In this document: piece after piece, positions 25,199 to 32,001 of the stretch
Layout: each line of letters begins with the position of its first letter
Numbering within the stretch: the first letter of the stretch is position 1
Origin: Ruminococcaceae bacterium AM07-15
Lineage (GTDB): Bacteria > Bacillota > Clostridia > Oscillospirales > Butyricicoccaceae
NCBI GenBank assembly: GCA_003477405.1
Contig: QUDE01000025.1
Coordinates: forward strand, 1 to 37,567
Reading direction: 5' to 3'
DNA: 37,567 nucleotides
Program-made: the position numbers and the translations under genes
The notes under the pieces: model-generated
Told to the model about the DNA's origin: nothing
Seen by the model: the letters and a program-made list of their open reading frames with translations, nothing else
Databases searched by the model: none

Positions 25199-25287
25199 AC
25201 GAAAAACCCCAGTCACTCCCGGAATACCGAGGGACACATGACACTACATGCACCATTCGATAAATCCAGTAATGACGGGGGTTTTCG
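25199..25287. repeat. Imperfect inverted repeat beside the attachment region
   Basis: CGAAAAACCCCAGTCA near 25199 faces TGACGGGGGTTTTCG near 25266-25286, about 50 bases apart, with a smaller hairpin (TCCCGG-AATA-CCGAGGGA) between. The stretch 25133-25326 has no gene. The repeat may be an element end, a recombination-protein site or an RNA structure. Confidence 0.4.
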
Positions 25288-25326
25288 GCTATTACAGACG
25301 CTTTGGGATTCCTGCGGACAATAGGG

Positions 25327-25380
25327 GTCGTACTCCTCCTAAGCGACAGGCCACTGGTTCGAACCCAGCCGGGGGTGCCA
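25327..25380 (+). other. 3' fragment of a tRNA-Arg(CCU) gene, probable attachment site (att)
   Basis: GTCGT...GCGAC can form an anticodon stem, the loop contains CTCCTAA (anticodon CCT), then a T arm with GGTTCGAACCC and an acceptor end GGGGGTGCCA. The D arm and 5' acceptor strand are absent upstream (no ACCCCC partner near 25300), and the anticodon loop is about four bases too long, so this is not a working tRNA. A terminator follows and an integrase gene points at it from 190 bases away: the usual look of a tRNA-3'-end att site. Confidence 0.6.
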
Positions 25381-25386
25381 AAAATG

Positions 25387-25427
25387 ACCGTTGTAAGCCG
25401 TTTTTTGATGGTTTACAGCGGTTTTTT
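25387..25427 (+). terminator. Terminator after the tRNA fragment
   Basis: ACCGTTGTAA pairs with TTACAGCGGT (one G-U pair), followed by TTTTTTG, seven bases after the CCA end. Typical tRNA-gene terminator carried along with the 3' end. Confidence 0.7.
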
Positions 25428-25495
25428 GTTATCGTTCTCTCAGAGCATTTTTGCCGCTCCGCCGGAACGATTTTATACATTTTTCGCTGTATGCC

Positions 25496-25556
25496 TGCTA
25501 ATTGGCTTCGAACTATTTTTCCGGCCTTGCTAATAAAAAACGCCGATTTGCTAATA
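25496..25556. repeat. TGCTAAT direct repeats, candidate integrase arm sites
   Basis: TTGCTAATA occurs at 25527-25535 and 25548-25556 (21 bp apart, two helical turns), with TGCTAATT at 25496. A further TGCTAATG lies near 27285 by the xis promoter. Short direct repeats near the core site are expected binding sites for the N-terminal domain of a tyrosine recombinase. Confidence 0.4.
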
Positions 25557-25569
25557 CGATTTTCCCGCC

Positions 25570-26964
25570 CTATTTTTCGGATGGGGCCGACGCCAGCAAT
25601 GCGGCTAGTGTGTTGGCCAGTTCCGGCGACTTGCGAAGCTGCTCCACCAGGGCCTCCAAATCCAATGTGGCGGGCGCCGGTTCCTTCGGTTCCTCCGGGG
25701 GACGAACCGAGCGCAGGTCGGGATTGGCATAGAAGGCGCTCTCAAACTTCTGGGCGTTGATCTTGCGATCCTCGTCCAGAATGTGCGCATACACGCTGGT
25801 GATCATGTCGATCTGGGCGTGTCCGGTATCGCCCTGGGTGGCCTTCAGGTCGCCGTGGTTCAGCTTTAACTTATAGGTGGTGCTGGAATGACGGAGAGAG
25901 TGAAAAACCACTTTGGGCAGCCCTGCTTTCTCCCGCAGCTTCTCAAACGACTTCAGGATGATGCGATCCTCACAGGGGCGGCCATTGGCAAGCGCCACCA
26001 CCAGGTCGTAATCCTGATACTCGTCACGGAGCAGTACCCGCAGCTCGTCTTGTGCGGATTTCCATTCCCGCAGGATATAGGCCAGGGTCTTGGGCAACCA
26101 CACCTTGCGGATACTGGAATCGGTCTTGGGCTTCTTTAGGATAATCCTGGTGCTGGTGTTGGGAAACAGGGGCGTGAACACATGATAGATGTCTTTTTGC
26201 CCCAGCATCTCGATGGCCCGCTTGGAGGCCCGCGCCAGCTCCTTGTCGATGTAGACATAGGCGTTGTCATCGGCAATATCTTCATCGGAGATGTGGACAT
26301 TGCTCCAGGTCAACCCCAAAATCTCGCCCATGCGCAGCGAACAGGCAAAGGCCAGGTTCATTGCTACATAAAGCTTGCTATCCGTACACTGGTCCAGGGC
26401 GGTGCGGATCATATCGGCGGTCCAGATGTCCCGCTTCTTGTATTCCACTTTAGGCAGAACCACATTGTCAAAGGGGTTCTTGGCAACCAGCTCCCACCGA
26501 ACCGCCTGCTTGAAGGCACAGCGGAGAAGTTTGATGATCTTCTCGATGGTAGCGTTGGTGACAAACTCCGTTTTGGCGTGGTGCGTTCTGGTGTTCACCG
26601 CAGGGGTTTTCTGCAAAGTCTGGATGTACTTATCCACTACCCGCGTGGTGATGTCCTGCACCTTCATGTCCCCGATGATGGGGTTGATGTAGTTGGCGAT
26701 CAGCGAGTTTTGGCTGTCATACATGGACACCCCCCACCGCTTTTCGCCGTAGAGGGAGACGAAGTCCAGCAGAAACTCCGAAATACTTTGATTGCTGGGT
26801 GGGAGAAAAGACTTGGTGGTTTTCTGGTTCTCGATCTCCGCCTTGCGCTTCAATGCGTCTTGGTAGGAAGTGCGAGTCTCCCACTTTTGCTTGGTCTCTC
26901 CGTTCTCGTTCACATAGGTATAAACAATAGAATAGTTTTTCTTTCTTTTGATGATGGATGCCAT
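25570..26964 (-). CDS. int: Tyrosine recombinase / integrase
   Basis: 464 residues. N-terminal arm-binding region (1-60), SAM-like core-binding domain (~60-170), catalytic domain with R211 (SLRMGEI), H355 and R358 (HSLRH), H382 (TGHAQ) and nucleophile Y392 (SVYAH). All five expected residues are present. The C-terminal ~55 residues are a Pro/Ala/Leu-rich tail beyond the catalytic core. It should cut and rejoin the element at the tRNA-Arg 3' end next to it. Probably co-transcribed with the excisionase 20 bases upstream. Confidence 0.95.
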   Translation of the reverse strand: MASIIKRKKNYSIVYTYVNENGETKQKWETRTSYQDALKRKAEIENQKTTKSFLPPSNQSISEFLLDFVSLYGEKRWGVSMYDSQNSLIANYINPIIGDMKVQDITTRVVDKYIQTLQKTPAVNTRTHHAKTEFVTNATIEKIIKLLRCAFKQAVRWELVAKNPFDNVVLPKVEYKKRDIWTADMIRTALDQCTDSKLYVAMNLAFACSLRMGEILGLTWSNVHISDEDIADDNAYVYIDKELARASKRAIEMLGQKDIYHVFTPLFPNTSTRIILKKPKTDSSIRKVWLPKTLAYILREWKSAQDELRVLLRDEYQDYDLVVALANGRPCEDRIILKSFEKLREKAGLPKVVFHSLRHSSTTYKLKLNHGDLKATQGDTGHAQIDMITSVYAHILDEDRKINAQKFESAFYANPDLRSVRPPEEPKEPAPATLDLEALVEQLRKSPELANTLAALLASAPSEK

Positions 26965-26985
26965 AACGAACCTTCCTTTCTGATG

Positions 26986-27192
26986 TCACAGATCAAGCGG
27001 CTCCAGCCACTTGTCAAACGACCGTTTGGGAATTCGTATGGCGTTACCAATTCGTACGCTTTTGAAAAGGCCCTCCTGCACAAGACGGTATGCTTGTGTC
27101 CGGCTGACACCTAATATCCGGGCAATCTCATTGACCGTATAGGTGCGGCACTCCAAAGGCCTTTTCTCCGTACCGTTCTGAATCTCTGACAC
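26986..27192 (-). CDS. xis: Excisionase-like small HTH protein
   Basis: 68 residues from GTG 27192, five bases after AAGGAGG; a longer start upstream would lie before that site. A MerR-like winged HTH (TYTVNEIARILGVSRTQAYRLVQEGLFKSVRIGNAIRIPKRSFDKWL) covers nearly the whole protein, as in HTH_17 excisionases of Tn916/Tn1549-like elements. Expected to bend DNA at the att ends and steer the integrase to excision. Confidence 0.85.
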   Translation of the reverse strand: MSEIQNGTEKRPLECRTYTVNEIARILGVSRTQAYRLVQEGLFKSVRIGNAIRIPKRSFDKWLEPLDL

Positions 27193-27255
27193 AGCAGCCT
27201 CCTTTCCAGTCAGAAACGGCACGCAAAAGGGTGTTCATTCATAACTTCTACCCTC

Positions 27256-27318
27256 ATTGTACCGCGCCGTTTCGGGTTTGTCTGCTGCTAATGGAAAGTT
27301 TACGAATTATCCGTAAAC
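27256..27318 (-). promoter_or_regulatory. Promoter/operator region of xis-int
   Basis: Minus strand -10 TACAAT (27256-27261) with a weak -35 (CAGACA) at 18 bp. Just upstream a perfect inverted repeat GTTTACG-7-CGTAAAC (27298-27318) may be an operator. Confidence 0.45.
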
Positions 27319-27720
27319 AGAAAAGCAGAAGATTTATCTGAAAATAAAAGAGGCAGAAAACGGACGGCTGCTGGCCGCAGCTCCACGGGAATCTCACCCC
27401 GGCCCATGCTGATGGGTGCGCCGCGCAATGCTTTGAGGGCGTTCAACGCGGGAGTCTCATTATCCTGTCTGCGTATCCTCGCCCACAGGCTGCCACACCT
27501 GTTTTGCGGCCTGGTTTTGTCGCTCACCTGTTTGGTAGGGGTCCCGTCCTGCGGACTTGCAACAGGGTCATGGCGCACCGGCCGACCGGCTCCACACAGA
27601 CAGATCGTATCCGTCTGCCTTATGCTGCCCGAAGGCTTTCTTTGTCAAGGTGGGGTCCGTCCCCGGCATCAGCAAAGGAGGAAAGGGTAAGCCGCTTGCC
27701 TTCTGCCAGGGCTGAAAGGA
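27319..27720. other. GC-rich intergenic stretch without a convincing gene
   Basis: About 400 bases between the xis promoter and the Orf8-like gene. Short frames exist on both strands but lack ribosome sites and plausible protein composition. It contains a near-palindrome CAGACaGAT-CGT-ATCcGTCTG (27598-27618) and several G/C-rich potential stems, so it could be a structured leader or an attenuation region. Confidence 0.4.
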
Positions 27721-27954
27721 TCAGGTGCGCATCACGGCCCGGATCAGTCGGATTTCCAGACAGCGCTTCATGTGGGTATCCACGCACACATGAGGCGTTC
27801 CGTCCTTGTCATAGAGGGTACGGGTACACAAGCGGCTCATATAGTCGTCGTAGTACCGCAGCACTTGCTCCATGGCCTCGCTGTCACCGCCGGAGGCCGC
27901 ATGGATCACCCAAACGGGCGGCAGGTCCTTTCCCTTGTGGATGGGCTCTGTCAT
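27721..27954 (-). CDS. Tn916 Orf8-like helix-turn-helix protein
   Basis: 77 residues (VIHAASGGDSEAMEQVLRYYDDYMSRLCTR...CVDTHMKRCLEIRLIRAVM). This is the HTH_16 pattern found with a sigma-like gene in Tn916/Tn1549-type elements. The gene follows the sigma gene by a few bases on the same strand. Likely an accessory transcription regulator of transfer or excision. Confidence 0.75.
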   Translation of the reverse strand: MTEPIHKGKDLPPVWVIHAASGGDSEAMEQVLRYYDDYMSRLCTRTLYDKDGTPHVCVDTHMKRCLEIRLIRAVMRT

Positions 27955-27959
27955 CTTCT

Positions 27960-28391
27960 TCAGCCTCCTTTCGGCATCAGCGCTGACAATGCTTCGCGCA
28001 GTTCCTGTAGCGCCCTCGTCCGGTGCCGCTGAACGGCGCTCCGGGACATCCCAACGAGATTGCCGATCTCACCGTCTGCCATGTCCAGGGTGCAGTGCAA
28101 AATCAAAATGCTCTGCTCCATCTGCGGCAAAACGGAGAACGCCTCGGCCACAAGCTCGTTGTCGATATGTAGATCGTAGCCGTGCGACGAGAACACAATG
28201 CTGTCGCTGGGATAACAATCCACGACGCAGAGCTTGTCCAGCTCCGCCTGGGACAAGTCGCTAAAGAAGGCTTCACGCTTTCTTTGGCGTTTCATGTTCC
28301 GCAGGTAGGCTCTGGCCTCGTTTCGCAATACCTTCTTGCAAAAAGCATCGAACCGGCATTGCTCGCCATAGTCGCGGGGGTTAGATTCCAT
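27960..28391 (-). CDS. Sigma-70-family (Tn916 Orf7-like) regulator
   Basis: 143 residues from ATG 28391, eight bases after AAAGGGGG. Region 2-like N-terminus (FDAFCKKVLRNEARAYLRNMKRQRKRE) and region 4 (LPQMEQSILILHCTLDMADGEIGNLVGMSRSAVQRHRTRALQELREAL). Matches the small sigma-like proteins of conjugative transposons that drive excision and transfer genes. Confidence 0.85.
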   Translation of the reverse strand: MESNPRDYGEQCRFDAFCKKVLRNEARAYLRNMKRQRKREAFFSDLSQAELDKLCVVDCYPSDSIVFSSHGYDLHIDNELVAEAFSVLPQMEQSILILHCTLDMADGEIGNLVGMSRSAVQRHRTRALQELREALSALMPKGG

Positions 28392-28541
28392 CAGTTTCAC
28401 CCCCTTTCCATGGGGGGATCAGGTGGTTCTCTCCCTTTCCGCTACTACCAATCCTGCGAGAGCGTGTTCTGCCCGCTAAACGCCTCCTTTTTGAAGAAAA
28501 TTTGAGAAAAGCAACGGCCAGCCATCCCGACCGCAGGAAAC

Positions 28542-28580
28542 GATAAAAAGCGCCCGGCAGGTCACAGACCCACCGGGCGC
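28542..28580 (-). terminator. GC-rich terminator hairpin
   Basis: GCGCCCGG (28550-28557) pairs with CCGGGCGC (28573-28580); on the minus strand TTTTTATC follows. It separates the ABC cassette at 28889 from the sigma gene. Confidence 0.65.
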
Positions 28581-28626
28581 AATAGAAAACAATATGAAGT
28601 TTATTTACACGGTATAGTTCATACTC

Positions 28627-28782
28627 ATGGCCGAACCTCTCCGTCGAATAGAACGGGCTTTTTTTGAGCGGCTAGCCCTTGTCAGATCAGGCGGGGACAA
28701 CATCCGGCGCAGCATGGCGGCATCCTCCTTCTATGCCGCCGTGGAAGCTGTCAGGGCAAAGAAAAACGGCGGCTCGAATTGA
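28627..28782 (+). CDS. Possible 51-residue small protein
   Basis: ATG 28627 to TGA 28782, rich in Arg/Ala (MAEPLRRIERAFFERL..., ending VRAKKNGGSN). Amphipathic helical composition and reasonable codon use suggest a real or formerly real gene, but there is no clear ribosome site and its end overlaps a hairpin. It is the only plus-strand candidate in the 28392-28888 gap. Confidence 0.3.
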   Translation: MAEPLRRIERAFFERLALVRSGGDNIRRSMAASSFYAAVEAVRAKKNGGSN

Positions 28783-28819
28783 ACCGCCGTGAAGAAAGTG
28801 CTTTTGCGCGCAGAAAGCC

Positions 28820-28863
28820 ATCTGCCCCGCGGCGGTTTTTTTCTTTTCTGCCGCTGGGCAGAT
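28820..28863. terminator. Hairpin downstream of the ABC permease gene
   Basis: ATCTGCCC / GGGCAGAT with inner GCGGC / GCCGC. It sits 26 bases after the permease stop on the minus strand; no strong T run follows there, so transcript end protection is as likely as termination. Confidence 0.45.
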
Positions 28864-28888
28864 TCATTATTGTTTTAAATGTGCTATA

Positions 28889-29530
28889 TCACAAATCAAC
28901 TTTATCGAAATGCTTTATAGACATATGATAGGCAAGTAATAGGAACACCGTGTAGCAAAGGATGCCTACAGCCAATATAGGCAACTGCATTATCAAATAT
29001 TTCGGCTGATAACTGTCCAACCAAGCGAGCTCCGGTATATGGGCGACTGCCTCCACCGCAATCATCAACACTACCATAGGGATTGATGCCAAAATAAAGG
29101 ATCTTCCCGCCTTGTAGCCGCTTTTATAGAATGTCGGAAAGAATACTAAATCAAAGACAGCGTACACGATAAGGCCGAAGCCATACCAAGCGAGCGTTGC
29201 ATCCAGCCCTACGGGATTGTTTTCAATGTTTAGAGCATTGCGAAGAAAAGCGAATGGGATAGAAAATAGCAACTGAAATATCTGGACGGAAACAATCAGA
29301 AGGCATTTTCCCAAAACACTTTCGCGCTTTGTCACTGGAAGGATTGCAGTGTACCAAGCGTCATTCGTCTCACGCGCATTCAGAAATGTGATATAGGGTG
29401 CCAGACAGCCAAACATAAAGATTACACTATAGGGATAGGCTGGCACAAGAACAAGGCAACCTAAAAATGCAAACACAATCGAGGTTGGATGGGCAGCAAG
29501 TCTGATTTCCTTATACAGCAGCGTCATCAT
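28889..29530 (-). CDS. ABC-2 type transporter permease
   Basis: 213 residues from ATG 29530 (GGAG eight bases upstream). About six membrane helices covering most of the protein (SIVFAFLGCLVLVPAYPYS, ILLIVSVQIFQLLFSIPF-like, LAWYGFGLIVYAVFDLVFF, FILASIPMVVLMIAVEAV, LILAVGILCYTVFLLLAYH regions). Overlaps the ATPase gene by 20 bases. Substrate unknown; small permeases of this kind accompany GntR- or XRE-controlled ATPases and often act in antimicrobial-peptide tolerance. Confidence 0.85.
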   Translation of the reverse strand: MMTLLYKEIRLAAHPTSIVFAFLGCLVLVPAYPYSVIFMFGCLAPYITFLNARETNDAWYTAILPVTKRESVLGKCLLIVSVQIFQLLFSIPFAFLRNALNIENNPVGLDATLAWYGFGLIVYAVFDLVFFPTFYKSGYKAGRSFILASIPMVVLMIAVEAVAHIPELAWLDSYQPKYLIMQLPILAVGILCYTVFLLLAYHMSIKHFDKVDL

Positions 29531-30275
29531 CCCACTCACTCCTTTCCGTCCGCAGCATGATTTCTTCCAGAGTGAGCGGCCCTATATCCTCTGGCGTTTT
29601 TAAATGCTCAAAAGAGCGCAGGAATGTGTCCTTGTCCGCACTTTTCAGCACACGTCCATTCTGAATATAGGTGATGTCATCTGCGCATTTGTCCAAGTCA
29701 GAAGTAATATGCGTAGAAAACAAAATGGAACAGTTTTCGTTTTTCACGATTTGGCGGAAAATGTGCAGCAGCTCCTCACGGGATACGGGGTCAAGGCCCG
29801 AAGTTGGTTCATCCAGAATCAACAGCTCCGCATGGTGCGACAGGGCCAGAGCAAGCAGATATTTTACTTTCATACCGTTTGAAAGCTCTTTGAATTTCTT
29901 GTTTTCATCTAAAGAAAAACGTTTGATATGCTTCTGGTATTGCGCCTGATCCCAGTCAGTATAAAACTTTCGAGTAACAGCTGTAATGCTAGAAAGTTTC
30001 TTTAACGGGTAAAAATCAATCCCGCCAAATACAACGCCGATTCGCTGTTTACACTCTTTTTCATACTGAATAAAATCCTTTTGAAAAATCTCCACGCTCC
30101 CACTCTCTGGGGACACCATATTGAGGATGCATTTTAAAGTCGTGCTTTTTCCGGCCCCATTTTTACCGATCAGCCCCATGATACATTTGGGGGCAAGAGA
30201 AAAACTCACATCCTCCAGCGCAAATCCAGGATAATGCTTGTAAAGGCCCTGAACGCACAGCACAGCTTCCATCAT
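29511..30275 (-). CDS. ABC transporter ATP-binding protein
   Basis: 254 residues. Walker A GKNGAGKST (~residue 37), signature LSNGMKVK (degenerate LSGGQ), Walker B LLILDEPTSGLD, switch His FSTHITSD. ATG 30275 overlaps the upstream stop (ATGA), so it is translated with the regulator. Forms an exporter with the permease at 28889. Confidence 0.9.
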   Translation of the reverse strand: MMEAVLCVQGLYKHYPGFALEDVSFSLAPKCIMGLIGKNGAGKSTTLKCILNMVSPESGSVEIFQKDFIQYEKECKQRIGVVFGGIDFYPLKKLSSITAVTRKFYTDWDQAQYQKHIKRFSLDENKKFKELSNGMKVKYLLALALSHHAELLILDEPTSGLDPVSREELLHIFRQIVKNENCSILFSTHITSDLDKCADDITYIQNGRVLKSADKDTFLRSFEHLKTPEDIGPLTLEEIMLRTERSEWDDDAAV

Positions 30276-30751
30276 TTTCTCTCCTTTTCATCTGGGGCAT
30301 CGGCAATATTCAAGGCAGCATTGAATAACTGAGCAATGCCCAAGAAAAATTCTTCTTTCATCAGGGCAATTCCTGGATGTTCCAGAGATTCATCCCCTAA
30401 AATGACCAGTTGATCTCCCGGCTTGATTCGGAACACTTCTCTGGCTTGTTTGGGAAGTACAATCTGTCCACGTTCGCCCACACGGACCGTACCAAAAATG
30501 TGTTTGCCTTTGGGTGGAACATTTAGCCCGGTTTGTTCCTGATCGTGATGAATCAGGTCATTAAGCTCTACATTATATAACTGCGCCAGTGCGTCACAAT
30601 TTACAATGTCCGGTACGGACTCGCCGGATTCCCACTTTGCTACGGCCTGGCGGGAGACACCAATTTGTTCAGCTACATCTTCCTGGGAGTATTTATTAAG
30701 CTGACGCAACATGGTTAAATTACGAGCAATATTACTTTTCTGCTTTTTCAT
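30272..30751 (-). CDS. XRE HTH regulator fused to an AbrB/SpoVT-like domain
   Basis: 159 residues from ATG 30751 after AGAGGTG. Residues ~8-62 are an XRE HTH (LTMLRQLNKYSQEDVAEQIGVSRQAVAKWESGESVPDI); residues ~85-125 are a swapped-hairpin AbrB unit (GTVRVGERGQIVLPKQAREVFRIKPGDQLVILGDE). Two DNA-binding modules in one small protein. It heads the ABC operon and probably controls it from the -10 TATAAT at 30774-30779. A known combination in Bacillota. Confidence 0.85.
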   Translation of the reverse strand: MKKQKSNIARNLTMLRQLNKYSQEDVAEQIGVSRQAVAKWESGESVPDIVNCDALAQLYNVELNDLIHHDQEQTGLNVPPKGKHIFGTVRVGERGQIVLPKQAREVFRIKPGDQLVILGDESLEHPGIALMKEEFFLGIAQLFNAALNIADAPDEKERK

Positions 30752-30773
30752 ACTTTTCGCACCTCTTAAAATC

Positions 30774-30779
30774 ATTATA
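30774..30779 (-). promoter_or_regulatory. -10 box of the XRE-AbrB/ABC operon
   Basis: Perfect TATAAT on the minus strand 23 bases before the regulator ATG; the -35 at 17 bp (TGGAAC) is poor, suggesting regulation. The remainder of 30780-31053 is AT-rich and should hold the promoter of the XRE gene at 31054, which I cannot place exactly. Confidence 0.5.
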
Positions 30780-31053
30780 TCCATTGACACACAGAAGTTC
30801 CACCAACCGATGCAAGCAAAAAATGTTATACTTAGTTGCGTAAAGCATCTCGTCACATTGGTGAGGAACATCATTATTAATCATGCCATGTTTTTCTTTA
30901 CTTGTCTGCGCCTATTAACAATTATATGCTTGGGCCGCTGAGTACAGCAAGGCTTTCACTTCAAAAATAGGAATTATATAAAGCAATAATATGAATTGAG
31001 TAGACATATCTAAAAGCAGAGGTGAACTGTAAAATGCAATTGGGTGAATTAAG

Positions 31054-31410
31054 ATGGCAAAGAGACCTGTACCAAAATATGACTTCAAGGCGTTTGGAGC
31101 GGCAATTAAGGCGGCTCGTAAAGAACGCAAAGAAAGTCGCAAGCAAGTAAGCGATGAGATGTATATTTCTCCGCGCTATCTTGCTAATATTGAGAATAAA
31201 GGGCAGCATCCGAGCCTCCAAATTTTCTATGAGCTTGTTGCCCGTTACAATATATCGGTAGATCAGTTTTTCTTCCCGGATAATGAAGCCGAGAAGTCCA
31301 CGCAGCGCCGCCAGCTTGATACGCTTTTGGACAATATGAGCGATGCCGGACTCCGGATTGTGGCAGCTACCGCAAAAGAAGTAGTGGAAGTTGAAAGCGA
31401 AAAAGATTGA
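31054..31410 (+). CDS. XRE-family transcription regulator
   Basis: 118 residues. A Cro/CI HTH at ~15-75 (FGAAIKAARKERKESRKQVSDEMYISPRYLANIENKGQHPSLQIFYELVARYNISVDQFF) then a helical tail (RRQLDTLLDNMSDAGLRIVAATAKEV). This type precedes mobC/mobA in many Clostridial elements and probably controls mobilization. Ribosome site weak (GGGTG). Confidence 0.8.
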   Translation: MAKRPVPKYDFKAFGAAIKAARKERKESRKQVSDEMYISPRYLANIENKGQHPSLQIFYELVARYNISVDQFFFPDNEAEKSTQRRQLDTLLDNMSDAGLRIVAATAKEVVEVESEKD

Positions 31411-31428
31411 TTTTCTGATGAATGTTTG

Positions 31429-31464
31429 AACGCCGTAACCTATGGTGGTTGCGGCGTTTTTCTT
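31429..31464 (+). terminator. Terminator after the XRE gene
   Basis: AACGCCG (31429-31435) with CGGCGTT (31452-31458), inner AACC/GGTT, followed by TTTTTC. Confidence 0.8.
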
Positions 31465-31558
31465 TGCAGATTTTCCCCTTGTAGTTGCCATTTGAGGTGT
31501 TGTGAATTGTAGTATTAGTAGAGGGCGAAACGGTTGTTAAGAAACGATAGCAAGCACA

Positions 31559-31612
31559 GCAAGTGTGGCCACACTTGCGAATTTTTGCTTTAGGGAACCC
31601 CTTGCCCCTAAA
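31559..31612 (+). other. oriT: Candidate origin of transfer (oriT)
   Basis: A perfect 20-base palindrome GCAAGTGTGGCCACACTTGC (31559-31578) is followed by a second inverted repeat TTTAGGG (31589-31595) / CCCTAAA (31606-31612), extended outward by TTTTG / CAAAA. The region lies directly upstream of mobC-mobA in a non-coding gap (31465-31671). Inverted repeats upstream of a MOBP-type relaxase are the standard oriT layout; the nick site cannot be assigned by eye. Confidence 0.55.
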
Positions 31613-31671
31613 CACAAAATTGCTTGTTGGGATAGTCCCAAACCCTTATGCAGAAAGGACGGTGCCGCCCT

Positions 31672-32001
31672 ATGGTAAATCGAAAACGCCCCATCATCCT
31701 GCGCTGCCCGGTAACAGCGGAAGAACGCAACCTAATCGAGCAGAAGATGGCCCAGCTCCAGACAAAGCGGATCGGCGCCTACCTGCGGAAGATGGCAATC
31801 GACGGATATATCATCTATGTGGACACCAGGGACATTAAGGAGATGAACAAGCTCCTGTCCGCCATTGGCCGGAACATCAATCAGATCGCCAAGCGAGTCA
31901 ACGCCGGTGGCCCTACCTATCAGGCCGACATGGAGGAAATCCGGGAAAGGCTGGATCAGATATGGCAGTTACAAAGACGCATCCTATTAAGTCAACGCTG
32001 A
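31672..32001 (+). CDS. mobC: MobC-like relaxosome accessory protein
   Basis: 109 residues from ATG 31672. N-terminal ribbon-helix-helix-like part (RPIILRCPVTAEERNLIEQKMAQL), then the MobC signature region (MNKLLSAIGRNINQIAKRVNAGG). It binds oriT and helps the relaxase open the strands. The gene overlaps mobA by 40 bases, so the two are co-translated. Confidence 0.85.
   Translation: MVNRKRPIILRCPVTAEERNLIEQKMAQLQTKRIGAYLRKMAIDGYIIYVDTRDIKEMNKLLSAIGRNINQIAKRVNAGGPTYQADMEEIRERLDQIWQLQRRILLSQR

Larger units (their letters stand above)
1..25326. mobile_element. Integrative conjugative element segment carrying a type IV secretion system
   Basis: This stretch holds VirB2-, VirB6-, VirB4- and VirD4-like genes with the accessory DUF genes usual for CTn/Tn1549-type elements of Clostridia. 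Two cargo blocks (two-component/ABC and RloAB/SLOG) sit between its two conjugation operons. The right limit is placed at the tRNA-Arg 3' fragment at 25327; the left limit lies outside the window. No relaxase or integrase is visible inside this part, so the full element may continue leftwards or may include the genes right of 25380. The boundary is inferred. Confidence 0.6.

Noticed and set aside
25300..25380. Complete tRNA-Arg gene
   Set aside because: No D arm or 5' acceptor strand can be found, and the anticodon loop is too long; only a 3' fragment is supported.
27300..27690. Two opposing small genes (92-94 codons)
   Set aside because: No ribosome sites, implausible composition (Arg/Cys/Gly-rich), and they overlap each other on opposite strands.
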